Notes: a model not told the origin generated them from the sequence alone. DNA of 64,000 nt from Mangrovibacterium diazotrophicum (GCF_003610535.1 NZ_RAPN01000001.1:310001-374000); one strand, 5' to 3'. Counted from the first letter of the stretch, positions 7,933 through 17,279 are shown. A program made the numbers and translations.

Positions 7933-9165
7933 ATGGCTTTAAACTACATTTGGATTTTCTTCTTTCTCATTGCCTTTGTGGTCGGTTTGGTTAAACTCAT
8001 ATTTTTGGGCGACACCGGAATCTTCACCGACATGATGAACTCGACCATGGAGATGGCAAAAACCGGTTTTGAGATTTCACTCGGTTTAACCGGCGTTTTA
8101 ACATTGTGGATGGGGATTATGAAAATTGGTGAAGACGGCGGCGTTGTGCGGGTTTTCTCGAAGGTAATCGGCCCGTTTTTTCGCAAGCTCTTTCCCGAAC
8201 TGGATGAAAATCACCCGGCCAATGCCTCGATCATGATGAACATTGCCGCGAACATGCTGAACCTGGATAACGCTGCAACACCAATGGGTTTGAAGGCCAT
8301 GCAGGAAATGCAGGAGACCAACCCGAATAAAGATACCGCATCGAATGCGCAAATTATGTTTCTGGTGCTGAACACGTCCGGTTTGACTCTTCTGCCAATC
8401 AGTATTATGGTTTACCGGGCACAACTCGGCGCGGTTAACCCCAGCGATATTTTCATCCCGATCATGCTGGCGACCTTTTTTTCAACCCTGGCCGGTTTGC
8501 TGGCAGTTGCCTATTATCAAAAAATCAATTTGCTGGATAAAGTTATTTTAGCCTACTTGGGAGGATTGACCGCGATAATCGGGGCAATCATCTGGTACTT
8601 TTCATCCATCCCTCAGGATCAAATAACGCTAGTCTCAAGTGTCGCCAGTAACCTCATACTTTTTTCTGTTATCATCGGCTTTATTTTGCTTGGACTCCGG
8701 GCAAAAATAAATGTCTACGAATCCTTTATTGATGGAGCCAAAGATGGCTTTAAAGTGGCAATCAAGATCATCCCGTATTTGGTGGCTATTTTGGTCGCTA
8801 TTGGCGTTTTCCGTACTTCCGGGGCAATGGATTGGTTTATAGAGGGAGTTGCCTGGATTTTGACGCAAATTGGCTTAAATACTGATTTTGTACAGGCATT
8901 GCCAACGGCGTTGATGAAACCCTTGAGTGGGAGCGGGGCACGTGGTATGATGGTGGATGCGATGAAAACTTACGGAGCTGATTCGTTTATCGGTCGTGTT
9001 GCCAGTACCGTACAAGGTGCTACCGACACTACTTTTTATATTCTAGCAGTTTATTTTGGATCAGTGGGCATCAAGAAAACGCGACATGCGCTGGTTTGCG
9101 GTTTGTTTGCCGACTTGGTTGGTGTTATTGCCGCAATTACAATGGCCTATCTTTTCTTCCATTGA
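7933..9165 (+). CDS. nucleoside-recognition (Gate domain) membrane protein, SpmA-SpmB-like fusion
   Basis: A 410-residue integral membrane protein with about nine or ten hydrophobic segments. The N-terminal half has the SpmA-type signature NLDNAATPMGLKAM (about residues 117-130). The C-terminal half has the SpmB-type signature with PLSGSGARGM and STVQGATDTTFYI (about residues 335-370). In Bacillus, SpmA and SpmB are separate spore maturation proteins. In non-sporulating Bacteroidota they occur fused, with unknown substrate, probably an ion or small solute. It is monocistronic with a shared terminator against kdsA. The name is family-level only. Confidence 0.85.
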   Translation: MALNYIWIFFFLIAFVVGLVKLIFLGDTGIFTDMMNSTMEMAKTGFEISLGLTGVLTLWMGIMKIGEDGGVVRVFSKVIGPFFRKLFPELDENHPANASIMMNIAANMLNLDNAATPMGLKAMQEMQETNPNKDTASNAQIMFLVLNTSGLTLLPISIMVYRAQLGAVNPSDIFIPIMLATFFSTLAGLLAVAYYQKINLLDKVILAYLGGLTAIIGAIIWYFSSIPQDQITLVSSVASNLILFSVIIGFILLGLRAKINVYESFIDGAKDGFKVAIKIIPYLVAILVAIGVFRTSGAMDWFIEGVAWILTQIGLNTDFVQALPTALMKPLSGSGARGMMVDAMKTYGADSFIGRVASTVQGATDTTFYILAVYFGSVGIKKTRHALVCGLFADLVGVIAAITMAYLFFH

Positions 9166-9187
9166 GAAAGAAATTATATAAAAATAG

Positions 9188-9223
9188 AAAAGGGTAGGAA
9201 GCAGATCTTCTTACCCTTTTTAT
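9188..9223. terminator. bidirectional terminator between the Gate-domain gene and kdsA
   Basis: AAAAGGGTAGGAAG and CTTCTTACCCTTTT form a 14-bp stem (one G-U pair) with a 5-base loop. A- and T-tracts on the two sides allow it to work in both directions between convergent genes. Confidence 0.85.
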
Positions 9224-9244
9224 TTCATCAGTCGGCTTTAAGTT

Positions 9245-10051
9245 CTAAAGCGAATCGACTGTTTGTTTCAATTTAACCAGCTTGGTTAATAATCCTTCCA
9301 GCAAGTCTAATTGCAGCATGTTGGCACCATCTGATTTGGCAACTGCCGGATTTGGATGTGTCTCGATGAAAATACCATCGGCTCCAACAGCAATCGCTGC
9401 TCGGGCAATTGTCTCAATCAATTCTGGCTTTCCTCCGGTAACGCCGCTGCTTTGGTTGGGCTGTTGCAACGAGTGGGTAATATCCATAATTACTGGGCAG
9501 TTGTTTGCTTTCATAACCGGAATTCCGCGATAGTCAACTACCAGATCCTGGTAGCCGAAAGTCGTTCCGCGCTCGGTCAGCATGACTTTCTCATTACCAC
9601 AATCTTTCACCTTGTTTACCGCAAATTGCATTGCTTCAGCCGATAAAAACTGTCCTTTTTTGATATTGACAACTTTTCCCGTTTCAGCAGCAGCTATCAG
9701 CAAATCGGTTTGACGACATAAAAATGCGGGGATCTGAAGCACATCGACATATTGCGCTGCAAGTGCTGCTTCTGCAGCCGAATGAATGTCGGTAACCGTC
9801 GGGATATTGAATTTCTCGCCAACAGCTTTCAATATGCTCAACGCTTTTTCGTCTCCAATTCCCTGAAACGAGTCAATCCGGCTTCGATTTGCTTTTCGGT
9901 ATGATCCTTTAAAGACAAAAGGAATATGAAGTTTCTCGGTAATCGATAAAATCTTTTCTGCAATTTCAAAAGCCATTTCTTCGCCTTCGATAACGCATGG
10001 ACCAGCCAGTAAAAGGAAATTTTCTCCTTGAAATCTTAATTTTGGAATCAT
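9245..10051 (-). CDS. kdsA: 3-deoxy-8-phosphooctulonate synthase
   Basis: A 268-residue enzyme condensing phosphoenolpyruvate with arabinose 5-phosphate to Kdo 8-phosphate, an early step of LPS inner-core synthesis in the cytoplasm. The family start FLLAGPCVIEGEEMAFEIAE, the KGSYRKANRSRIDSFQG loop, QIPAFLCRQTDLL, and the C-terminal ETHPNPAVAKSDGANML are all present. The PCVIE region has a Cys in the position where metal-independent KdsA enzymes have Asn in some families, but metal dependence cannot be settled by eye. It is a single gene facing the Gate-domain gene. Confidence 0.95.
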   Translation of the reverse strand: MIPKLRFQGENFLLLAGPCVIEGEEMAFEIAEKILSITEKLHIPFVFKGSYRKANRSRIDSFQGIGDEKALSILKAVGEKFNIPTVTDIHSAAEAALAAQYVDVLQIPAFLCRQTDLLIAAAETGKVVNIKKGQFLSAEAMQFAVNKVKDCGNEKVMLTERGTTFGYQDLVVDYRGIPVMKANNCPVIMDITHSLQQPNQSSGVTGGKPELIETIARAAIAVGADGIFIETHPNPAVAKSDGANMLQLDLLEGLLTKLVKLKQTVDSL

Positions 10052-10396
10052 TTCGTTTTTTATTTACGCGAATATACAATAATCATCCCAAGCTTCAAGT
10101 TTACAAAATCATGTATCTCTAACAGGACTGGTTTTAGGTGTATTTGTGCGCATTAATGTACACCTCTGACGCGTTAACACATTGTAAATATTTAGTAAAA
10201 TTTTTAGGAGTGATAAACTAAAAAAAGTAAATTCGGTTTACTTTAGTGAGAAATAATAAAGCATTGTGGTCTAAATTCTACCGCTTCCTGAAGAAAAAAG
10301 GGGAGTAAACCGTCAAAAATGCACTGTTCGTCAATTAGTGATGGTTTCTTCAGGTTTAATTAATAGACAGGTGGTAAATTTGTAAAAGCACAGGAG
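10052..10396. other. divergent intergenic region between kdsA and the sensor kinase
   Basis: 345 bases without a gene. The only signal I can support is TAAATTTG at 10375-10382 on the plus strand, an exact TAnnTTTG match 15 bases before the kinase ATG. There is no clear -33 TTTG at the proper distance. No hairpin with a T-tract and no recognisable riboswitch was seen. Confidence 0.4.
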
Positions 10397-11137
10397 ATGA
10401 CTTTTAATTTGAAAGACATAGAAGATGGTGAAATTCAGTCTTTGATTCGTCAGGCTGAATTCGATTCGGGAAAGCAAGTTATTAGTTTGATCTCTCATGA
10501 AATGAGAACTCCGCTTTCAATTATCAGTTCCAATGTGCAGCTCTTAAAATCGTTCAGTTTTAACTTGGACGACAAAATGGTGAAAGACACATTTACTTTG
10601 TGTGAAGAAGCCATCAGTTCGTTGACAAAATTTATTGAGAATATTTACTTCCTGAATTCAGCCTTCAAAGGTGACGTTCGGGTTCATTGTAGTCCGGTAG
10701 ATCTGAATTCGTTTATCGACGATGTTGTTCGCCAGGTTGCAAATAGTGAATTTAATCAGAGTCGGATTTGTGTTAAGAAAGAGATATTGAGTGAGCCTTT
10801 TTTTACGGACAAAGTTTTACTAAAACGCTGCTTGGACAGCCTTCTGACAAATGCTTTGAATTTCTCGTCGGAAGATGTTCAGATGGAGGTTTTGTCTGGT
10901 AAAAATGAACTGGTAATAACAATCGCAGATCACGGAATCGGAATTCCGGAGGATGAACTGGATTTGGTTTTCGAACCGTTTAAACGCTGCAGTAATGTGC
11001 GAATGATTTCAGGCTGCGGTATCGGTTTGCCGATTGTTAAGATGTGTGTGGATTTATTAAAAGGTAGGATTGATTTTACAAGTAAAGTCAATCAAGGAAC
11101 AGAGTTCATCATTAAGATTAGTAACCATGAGTGCTAA
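10397..11137 (+). CDS. soluble sensor histidine kinase without recognisable sensor domain
   Basis: A 246-residue cytoplasmic histidine kinase. Only about 25 residues precede the HisKA domain, whose H-box ISHEMRTPLS places the phosphorylated His at 34. The HATPase domain shows the N-box LTNALNFSS, the G1 box DHGIGIPEDELDLVFEPF and the G2 box GCGIGLPIVK. There is no transmembrane segment, PAS, GAF or HAMP. It therefore probably relies on a partner for input, or takes phosphate signals through the response regulator encoded next, whose gene overlaps by 11 bases. AGGAG touches the ATG, so the ribosome binding site is closely spaced. No alternative start exists before the H-box. Confidence 0.9.
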   Translation: MTFNLKDIEDGEIQSLIRQAEFDSGKQVISLISHEMRTPLSIISSNVQLLKSFSFNLDDKMVKDTFTLCEEAISSLTKFIENIYFLNSAFKGDVRVHCSPVDLNSFIDDVVRQVANSEFNQSRICVKKEILSEPFFTDKVLLKRCLDSLLTNALNFSSEDVQMEVLSGKNELVITIADHGIGIPEDELDLVFEPFKRCSNVRMISGCGIGLPIVKMCVDLLKGRIDFTSKVNQGTEFIIKISNHEC

Positions 11138-12212
11138 AAAGATTTTAATCATAGAGGATGATCAAGCGTTGTCAATGACGTTGAAAAACGTCTTGAGCGT
11201 TAGCGGCTATGATTCACAACTGGCTAATTCAGGGGCGGAAGGGATTCAAAAAGCCTATGAATACAGTCCGGATTTGATACTGTGCGATATTAATATGTCT
11301 CCGATTGATGGCTATCAGGTATATAATATCCTGAATGATAGCTCAATCACAAATAAAATCCCATTTATTTACATTTCTGGAAAGTCAGACCTCGAAGACA
11401 TCCGTTTGGGGATGGAGTTGGGAGTCGACGATTACATTGTCAAGCCATTCAGCAACGAAGAAATGTTGAAGTCGATAAAAGTACGCTTGGCAAAATATGA
11501 AAAGCTAATGAACGCCGGGAAAAGTGATTACCAGGCTCTGGTAGAGCTGTCACCAAACGGCATTTTCCTTTTCGATGGCGATACGATTTACGAAATCAAC
11601 AAGGCATTTTCGGAAATGGTTGGTGTTCAGCCGGACGACCTGAAGCGGATGACCTTGAAAGATGTTGTATCTGAGAGCACCTATTCAGTAATTCAATCGA
11701 AAGTATTTAAATGCTCAGCTGGGCTTCTCAAGAATTTCGATGAAGTGATTGAGGTGAAAACGCCGAATCGTTCTTCAGACAAATTCAAATTATATGTCAC
11801 AACCAGCCAAAAGTACAAAGGATTTACGTTTCTGATTGGTTTGCTGGCTCCGATTGAAATGACGAAATCGAATGAGCAATTCGAGTACGACCGCTTGGTA
11901 ACGATTCTTTCGGAAGAAAAGGTTGATGTAACCGGCGAACTAGCCGTTAAATTGCAGAAGGCATTTGATTTTCCGGCAGTTAGGCACATTAGCTCGCAAA
12001 AAGCGATGCCGGAGAGCCTGTTTTCAAAACGTGAACAGGAAGTTTTGAAATTATCCTGCAAAGGATTGCCTATCAAAATTATCGCCGACGAATTATCGAT
12101 TTCTGACCGGACGGTGGAAAAGCACCGAGCCAGCTTGATGGAAAAGACGGGGTCGAAAAACATTGTAGAGGTTATTATTTACGCCCTCAAAAATGATCTG
12201 ATTGATTTATAA
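11127..12212 (+). CDS. response regulator with receiver, PAS and LuxR-type DNA-binding domains
   Basis: A 361-residue regulator. The receiver domain covers about residues 1-120 (acidic pocket IIEDD, phospho-Asp 54 in LCDINMSPIDGY, conserved Lys in YIVKPFSNEE). A PAS-like segment follows (about 135-250, YQALVELSPNGIFLF). The C-terminal LuxR/GerE helix-turn-helix is at about 295-355 (LFSKREQEVLKLSCKG, SDRTVEKHRASL). ATG 11127 is chosen over an in-frame start at 11070 because the receiver fold begins there and the extra residues fall inside the kinase gene. It forms a two-component operon with the sensorless kinase. Targets are unknown. Confidence 0.92.
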   Translation: MSAKKILIIEDDQALSMTLKNVLSVSGYDSQLANSGAEGIQKAYEYSPDLILCDINMSPIDGYQVYNILNDSSITNKIPFIYISGKSDLEDIRLGMELGVDDYIVKPFSNEEMLKSIKVRLAKYEKLMNAGKSDYQALVELSPNGIFLFDGDTIYEINKAFSEMVGVQPDDLKRMTLKDVVSESTYSVIQSKVFKCSAGLLKNFDEVIEVKTPNRSSDKFKLYVTTSQKYKGFTFLIGLLAPIEMTKSNEQFEYDRLVTILSEEKVDVTGELAVKLQKAFDFPAVRHISSQKAMPESLFSKREQEVLKLSCKGLPIKIIADELSISDRTVEKHRASLMEKTGSKNIVEVIIYALKNDLIDL

Positions 12213-12217
12213 AATAG

Positions 12218-12247
12218 AAAAGGTTGGCTTTACGGAGCCAACCTTTT
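12218..12247. terminator. bidirectional terminator overlapping the pdxH stop codon
   Basis: AAAAGGTTGGCT and AGCCAACCTTTT form a perfect 12-bp stem around TTACGG. The first three bases of the loop are the complement of the pdxH stop codon (12230-12232), and the response regulator stop lies 6 bases before the stem. Confidence 0.88.
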
Positions 12248-12868
12248 TATTTCCCATACATTTTCGCTTTTCAAGAAGTAGCGGATGCGATCGTGAAGCC
12301 GGTTAGGTCTTCCTTGCCAAAACTCAATCTCGAACGCATTTACCCGGTAACCACCCCAATTTGTTGGTTTGGTGATTGGCTCGTCCTTGAATTTTTCCGT
12401 GTAAAATTGAAAGTTTTCATCAAGTTCTGATCGTGACTGTATTTCCCGGCTCTGAGGCGATGCCCATGCTCCAATCTGACTGTCGCGGGGACGTGACTTG
12501 AAATAATCAGCCGACAAATCCTCAGGGAGTTTTTCAATTTTCCCTTTTACCCGAACCTGGCGTTCGAGTTTTGGCCAGAAAAAGTTTAGCGCCACCGAAT
12601 TATTCGCCGATATTTGTCTCCCTTTAACACTCAGATAATTGGTGTAAAACACGAATCCGGATTGTTCGATTCCTTTTAACAGGACAATCCTCGAGTCCGG
12701 TATTCCGTCAACCGCAGTTGATAGTGTCATTGCAGTCGGTTCTTCCTCATTTTTCTCGATAGCTTCCTTCAGCCAGATCTCAAATAAAATCATCGGATCG
12801 TTTCCCAACTCATTCTCATCCAAGCTGGCCTGCTCGTAGTTTTTCCTAATATCGCGTAGCATTAACAA
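12230..12868 (-). CDS. pdxH: pyridoxamine 5'-phosphate oxidase
   Basis: A 212-residue FMN-dependent oxidase of standard length. It makes pyridoxal 5'-phosphate from pyridoxine or pyridoxamine phosphate, using oxygen. Motifs include MTLSTAVDGIPDSRIVLLKG (FMN/substrate site), FYTNYLSVKGRQ, the SRPRDSQIGAWASPQS segment, and the conserved C-terminus FEFWQGRPNRLHDR-like stretch FEIEFWQGRPNRLHDR followed by the terminal RLAP. It is monocistronic. The need for oxygen suggests that the host is not a strict anaerobe, or uses another acceptor. Confidence 0.96.
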   Translation of the reverse strand: MLMLRDIRKNYEQASLDENELGNDPMILFEIWLKEAIEKNEEEPTAMTLSTAVDGIPDSRIVLLKGIEQSGFVFYTNYLSVKGRQISANNSVALNFFWPKLERQVRVKGKIEKLPEDLSADYFKSRPRDSQIGAWASPQSREIQSRSELDENFQFYTEKFKDEPITKPTNWGGYRVNAFEIEFWQGRPNRLHDRIRYFLKSENVWEIKRLAP

Positions 12869-12952
12869 ATTATTTAGAATTTCCTTTTTTGTGAACTAAA
12901 CAATGCCAGAAATCGCGTTGTTTCACAATTCATAACCAATACAATTAAGATT

Positions 12953-13555
12953 ATGAAAGGTTTATTGACAGCTTGTTTTTTATTGGTGGGGGTCCTTGCA
13001 ATGGCAGGTGGCAACCAGTTGACGCTCGGTGAAAAAGCAAGTCACACCGATGTGAAGATGACCGGAATTGCGGGTGAGGATGTTTCGTTGGCAGACCTGA
13101 AAATGGAAAACGGAATTGTGGTCATATTTTCCTGCAACACATGTCCTTTCGTATTAGCATGGGAAAATCGATATAACGACATTTTCAGTTGGGCTAAAGC
13201 TAATAATGTCGGAATGGCCATGTTGAATTCTAACTACCAAAAGCGTTCCGGAGACGATTCATTGGAAGCAATGAAGGAGCACGCAGCTGAAAAAGGTTAT
13301 AATTTCCCGTATTTGATTGATAAGGAAAGTTTGTTGGCAAACGCTTATGGCGGACAAACAACACCACATGTTTTCCTTTTTGACAAAGACTTTAATTTAG
13401 TTTACAAAGGGGCAATTGACGACAATTTTAAAGACGCATCTGCCGTAAAAGAAAACTATCTGAAAGATGCCATCAGTAGTTTGGCAAAAGGTGAAAAAAT
13501 TGCAGTTGCCGAGACCAAGCCTACTGGCTGCAGCATCAAAAGAAAGGTCGATTAA
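12953..13555 (+). CDS. secreted thioredoxin-fold redoxin (AhpC/TSA-like)
   Basis: A 200-residue protein with an N-terminal signal peptide (about residues 1-18, LLTACFLLVGVLAMAGG) and a thioredoxin-like domain. The redox motif FSCNTCPF puts Cys at 61 and 64. The cis-Pro region is TTPHVFLFDKDFNLVYKG at about 140-157. A C-terminal Cys lies in PTGCSIKRKV. The fold is closest to the periplasmic redoxin group annotated as thiol-disulfide isomerase/peroxiredoxin-like, and its CNTC motif is unlike classical CGPC. It probably acts in the periplasm as a thiol reductant or peroxidase. The partner is unknown. A single gene. Confidence 0.85.
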   Translation: MKGLLTACFLLVGVLAMAGGNQLTLGEKASHTDVKMTGIAGEDVSLADLKMENGIVVIFSCNTCPFVLAWENRYNDIFSWAKANNVGMAMLNSNYQKRSGDDSLEAMKEHAAEKGYNFPYLIDKESLLANAYGGQTTPHVFLFDKDFNLVYKGAIDDNFKDASAVKENYLKDAISSLAKGEKIAVAETKPTGCSIKRKVD

Positions 13556-13924
13556 CGCTTTTGCCTTTAATGCTTTAGCTGATTAAAGAAAGCAAGTTCT
13601 GGTTTTGCGTAAAATTGACCGAGCTTGCTTTCTTCGTTTGATAGAATGTTAAACTATATTAAACAATAAACACAACATCTTAATTTCGAAGTTTGAGGCA
13701 ACCATAATTTGGGTTGAATTGACTAAATTTGACGAGTAACGCAATTCGAATTTCTAATACATATTTCAATTTTGAGGTCGAACTATACTGCGCGACCTTG
13801 CCGCTTTAGTGCCGGAAAACCGTTGATATGTTCTTGAAAAAAATTAGAAGGATTTTGTTTTTTAAAATTAAAAAAAAGTTAACTTGTATCATCAGTTTTG
13901 GCAGTTTCGACACTGTAGTAGCAC
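13556..13924. other. intergenic region before the hybrid kinase, with a hairpin at its left end
   Basis: About 370 bases without a gene. GAAAGCAAGTTC (13588-13599) and GAGCTTGCTTTC (13621-13632) can pair over 12 bp with one G-U and a loop of about 21 bases, followed by TTCGTTTG, a possible terminator for the redoxin gene. TAAATTTG at 13724-13731 matches the -7 consensus, but no -33 element lies at the right distance. Nothing else is supported. Confidence 0.45.
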
Positions 13925-15535
13925 GTGAAAATTGTATACAATAAAGCTAAATTTACCCCATTAGGAATGGCAGATCAAAAGCATTCTCCCACAATATTAA
14001 TTGTATCTGATACCATGGAAAATACCGACCAGTTGAGATCGGTGTTGATAGGTCGCGGGTACTTGCCGGTATGGATGAATAGTGGGCAGGCTGCTGTATT
14101 GAAAGCTACACGCGAGAAGTTTGATTTGATCATTTTGGATGTTGAAATCTCGGATAAGAACGGGATTGAGATCAGCCGGAAAATTCAAAAGGAAGTTCAA
14201 ACTCCTGGAGTTCCCTTGATTTTCATTACACCAGTGGAAGAAGAAGATCGCCTGTTGAAAATGTTCAAGCCCGGCGAGTTCGATTACGTTCAGAAACCTT
14301 TCAAATATGAAGAATTGATTATTCGAATTGAGCTTCATATGACACTCAGAAAGGTGCAGGAAGAACTGAAAAAATCGAGAGACGTTGCCGAGAAAGCCGC
14401 CAATGCAAAGTCATTGTTCCTCGCAAATATGTCCCATGAAATCCGAACACCGTTAAATGGTATTGTTGGGATGGTGGACATTATGAGGCAAACCAACCTC
14501 GATAAAGAACAGCGCGAATACCTCGATATCATTGAAATTTCAGGAGAGACCTTGCTGATGATCATCAACGACATTCTGGATTTCTCGAAAATTGAGGCGG
14601 GACAAATATCATTTGAAAAAATTGCATTTAATATCCGTAACGAGATTGAAAACGTGCGGAAATTACTGGCATACAAAATACAGCAAAGCAAACTCGATTT
14701 TTCGATAACGGTGAGTGACTCGGTTCCTGTTTTAATCACCGGGGATCCGCTTCGCCTGAAACAAATCCTGATAAACCTGCTTAACAACGCGTTCAAATTT
14801 ACCGAAAAAGGCTTCGTGAAGCTCAATGTAAGCCTGGAAGGAATTACCAATAATAATTATAAGTTACGTTTTGAGATTGAAGACTCAGGAATTGGTATTT
14901 CTAATGAAAATCAAAGTAAATTGTTTAAATCTTTCACGCAAGCCGACACTTCAACAACACGCCGCTTTGGCGGAACTGGGTTGGGATTGGCCATTTGCAA
15001 ACGTCTTACCCACATGATGAAGGGTGAAATTGGCGTTGAAAGTGAACTTGGTAAGGGCTCTTTGTTTTGGTTTACATCCGTTTTCGAACCTGTGGTTTCC
15101 GGTAAGCGACCAGAAAATCCGAACGCGTTTGTCATTTCAGGTGATGGGCCGTTGCGTATTTTGTTGGCGGAGGACAACGAGATCAATGCGAAAGTTTCGA
15201 TGCTTTGTATTCGCAAGCTAGGCCATAAAGTCATGCTTGCTCGAAATGGCATTGAAGCTTTGGAATTGTTTCATGATAATGAGTTTGATATCGTTTTGAT
15301 GGACGTACAGATGCCGGGGATGGATGGTGTTGAAGCGACTCAAGAGATCAGGAGGATTGAAAAGACATCGGGCGTCGAAAAAGGGATACCGATTATCGCT
15401 ATGACAGCAAACAAATACAGTGACGATATTCGGTTGTTTTTGAAAAGCGGGATGAATGATCATTTGGGTAAGCCCTTTAAACCAACAGAATTGGATGTTG
15501 TTATAAAGAGAAATCTTAACGTTAGAGAAGTTTGA
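13925..15535 (+). CDS. hybrid histidine kinase, REC-HisKA-HATPase-REC
   Basis: A 536-residue soluble hybrid kinase. An N-terminal receiver (phospho-Asp about 72 in [10 protein letters not shown]) is followed by a coiled linker, HisKA with H-box [16 protein letters not shown] (His about 171), HATPase with [20 protein letters not shown] and GGTGLGLAI, and a C-terminal receiver (phospho-Asp about 459 in [14 protein letters not shown]). There is no transmembrane segment. The frame opens with GTG 13925. ATG 13967, 14 codons later, begins [15 protein letters not shown], just before the receiver, and is an equally good start. A single-receiver gene follows 27 bases downstream and could be the phosphate acceptor. 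The signal is unknown. Confidence 0.92.
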   Translation: MKIVYNKAKFTPLGMADQKHSPTILIVSDTMENTDQLRSVLIGRGYLPVWMNSGQAAVLKATREKFDLIILDVEISDKNGIEISRKIQKEVQTPGVPLIFITPVEEEDRLLKMFKPGEFDYVQKPFKYEELIIRIELHMTLRKVQEELKKSRDVAEKAANAKSLFLANMSHEIRTPLNGIVGMVDIMRQTNLDKEQREYLDIIEISGETLLMIINDILDFSKIEAGQISFEKIAFNIRNEIENVRKLLAYKIQQSKLDFSITVSDSVPVLITGDPLRLKQILINLLNNAFKFTEKGFVKLNVSLEGITNNNYKLRFEIEDSGIGISNENQSKLFKSFTQADTSTTRRFGGTGLGLAICKRLTHMMKGEIGVESELGKGSLFWFTSVFEPVVSGKRPENPNAFVISGDGPLRILLAEDNEINAKVSMLCIRKLGHKVMLARNGIEALELFHDNEFDIVLMDVQMPGMDGVEATQEIRRIEKTSGVEKGIPIIAMTANKYSDDIRLFLKSGMNDHLGKPFKPTELDVVIKRNLNVREV

Positions 15536-15562
15536 CTATATTATACTTATCTTATTTAGCGC

Positions 15563-15949
15563 ATGGTAACTACTGAATTAGACCTTACTGGGAAAAAAAT
15601 TCTGATCGTAGAGGATAATGACACTAGTAGGTATTATTATCAAACAGCACTTGGGCAGTGCAATGCAACAAGTCTTTGGGCTAAAAACGGGGTGGAAGCG
15701 GTATCGGTTTTTAAGTCAGAGCCTGGCATTGAGCTGATATTGATGGATTTAAATATGCCGGAAATGGATGGTTTCGAAGCCACACGGCAAATTAAAATCA
15801 TGAACCCATCGATCCCGATTATTGTACAAAGTGCCTTTATTTTATCAGGAGAAGAATCCAAAAGTTATGAAGCAGGTTGCGACGATTTTATTGCCAAACC
15901 GGTTCGTCTTCGAACTTTGATGAATGCGATTCAAAAGCATTTAAAATAA
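15563..15949 (+). CDS. single-domain response regulator (receiver only)
   Basis: A 128-residue stand-alone receiver. It has the acidic pair in LIVEDNDTSRYYY, the phospho-Asp in LILMDLNMPEMDGFEATRQI at about residue 60, and the conserved Lys in FIAKPVRLRTL at about 112. There is no output domain, so it acts by protein contact or as a phosphate sink. It lies 27 bases after the hybrid kinase gene and is probably cotranscribed and phosphorylated by it. Its last 9 bases overlap the end of the convergent ATP-grasp-like gene, with no room for a separate terminator. Confidence 0.92.
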   Translation: MVTTELDLTGKKILIVEDNDTSRYYYQTALGQCNATSLWAKNGVEAVSVFKSEPGIELILMDLNMPEMDGFEATRQIKIMNPSIPIIVQSAFILSGEESKSYEAGCDDFIAKPVRLRTLMNAIQKHLK

Positions 15950-17152
15950 CTCAACATAGGCTCCAAACTTACAATTTTTGTCAGCAGGAGTTAAGTTGAA
16001 AAAACCTTTACGAATAAATCCGTCAGCGAAAGTTGGTGGATTTATTTTTTTCTCGGCCTCTGCAAAAGCTTGAAAACCGCCTTTGGGGTCAAAGAAAATT
16101 TTGTAATGTCCATAGCTTTCCGGATGAATTTTTTGCTCGATTTGTTGACTTAAAAAGCCCATGGTGTACCTCGGGTTAATTTCAATACATGCATGAATCT
16201 TTAACTTATTGTCTTCGTCCAAATAGACCAACGTATCGATACCAATAATACCCTTGTAAATAGTTGAATAGGTCGATTGTGTAAGCTCTTCGCCCAGTTT
16301 TTCACTAATGAGGGTTAGCACTTTTTCGTCAATAGGCAACTTATTTCGAAGTTTGAAATTAAGGTAATGACCGGCATATTGACCATTCGAATTTGTCATG
16401 AAAACGCTGTGCCCCAAATAAGAAATACCTCCGTTCCCGTCGCTCTCAAATTGAAAAGAAAGATCCAGTTTTTTATTGAGCCACGAAGAAGCAACCAGGT
16501 ACCCCTGTTGATCGAGGTTTCCCTTGATCCATTGTCGGTTGGCATTGTTTAATTCGTTTTTGCGAAGAACGAGTAAGCCACGCCCGCTGGAACTCAGAGG
16601 GGCTTTCAACACAATCGGAGATTGCCGTTTTAAAAGGTGTTCTATTTCAGCTTCTTTGCAAATAACTAATTGATTTAAACTTCGATCAATCTCCGCGGGT
16701 AAGTCGTCCCGTTCCAGAAAACAATTTAAAAAGTCAGTGGATGTCTTTCGTTCAAAAAGTTGCTTTAGATTGTCATCCCAATGAGAGCTGTTGAGAAATT
16801 TGAACAGATTTGCTTCAGCAGGGCTTTTCCCCCACGATTGAAGGTCGAATGAGCCTGAGTTGTGCGCTGTCGTATGTTCTGTCAAACTTTCAAGTGTGAC
16901 AAATTTGCCGTTCATCAAATTCCATTTTTTCCATTCTTCAATGGTCCTCGATGACGGGATTTCACGACAAACAACGAGATCATTTTGCGATGCCAGAACA
17001 GACATCACTGTTGCCAAATCAGCCTCGAACTCACAAAGTAATGCTGTAGGGACAAAGTAAGGCGAACCATTCGCAATGGCAATTTCGCAAGTCGGATTAA
17101 AATGAAATATTCTTGTTGGTTGTGAAATCACTTTTTGCGGTAAAAATACCAA
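15941..17152 (-). CDS. ATP-grasp-like protein of unknown function
   Basis: A 403-residue cytoplasmic protein with no recognised name. An ATP-grasp fold is suggested by IVLKAPLSSSGRGLLVLRKN (about residues 188-206, nucleotide-binding Lys and Gly-rich loop), by SWLNKKLDLSFQFESDGNGG, and by the metal-site-like CIEINPRYTMGFLSQQ near residue 330. ATP-grasp enzymes ligate carboxylates to amines or thiols. The N-terminus contains FHFNPTCEIAIANGSPYFVP, which recurs in uncharacterised Bacteroidota proteins as far as I recall. No neighbouring pathway indicates a substrate. Fold assignment is by eye and moderate. Confidence 0.65.
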   Translation of the reverse strand: MVFLPQKVISQPTRIFHFNPTCEIAIANGSPYFVPTALLCEFEADLATVMSVLASQNDLVVCREIPSSRTIEEWKKWNLMNGKFVTLESLTEHTTAHNSGSFDLQSWGKSPAEANLFKFLNSSHWDDNLKQLFERKTSTDFLNCFLERDDLPAEIDRSLNQLVICKEAEIEHLLKRQSPIVLKAPLSSSGRGLLVLRKNELNNANRQWIKGNLDQQGYLVASSWLNKKLDLSFQFESDGNGGISYLGHSVFMTNSNGQYAGHYLNFKLRNKLPIDEKVLTLISEKLGEELTQSTYSTIYKGIIGIDTLVYLDEDNKLKIHACIEINPRYTMGFLSQQIEQKIHPESYGHYKIFFDPKGGFQAFAEAEKKINPPTFADGFIRKGFFNLTPADKNCKFGAYVELF

Positions 17153-17211
17153 ATCCCTGCATTTTTAGTTATTCAATAAAAGGATTTATATATTCGATGA
17201 GAGTGGATCAT

Positions 17212-17219
17212 TATTTTTG
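17212..17219 (+). promoter_or_regulatory. candidate -7 promoter element for the OmpA-family gene
   Basis: TATTTTTG matches TAnnTTTG exactly, 60 bases before the ATG. No good -33 TTTG is seen at 19-21 bases upstream. Confidence 0.4.
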
Positions 17220-17279
17220 TAAGTGGTCGTCTATCGAAAAGTTTATCCAAATCGAAATCGTAGTTAAAGCAGCTTGAAA

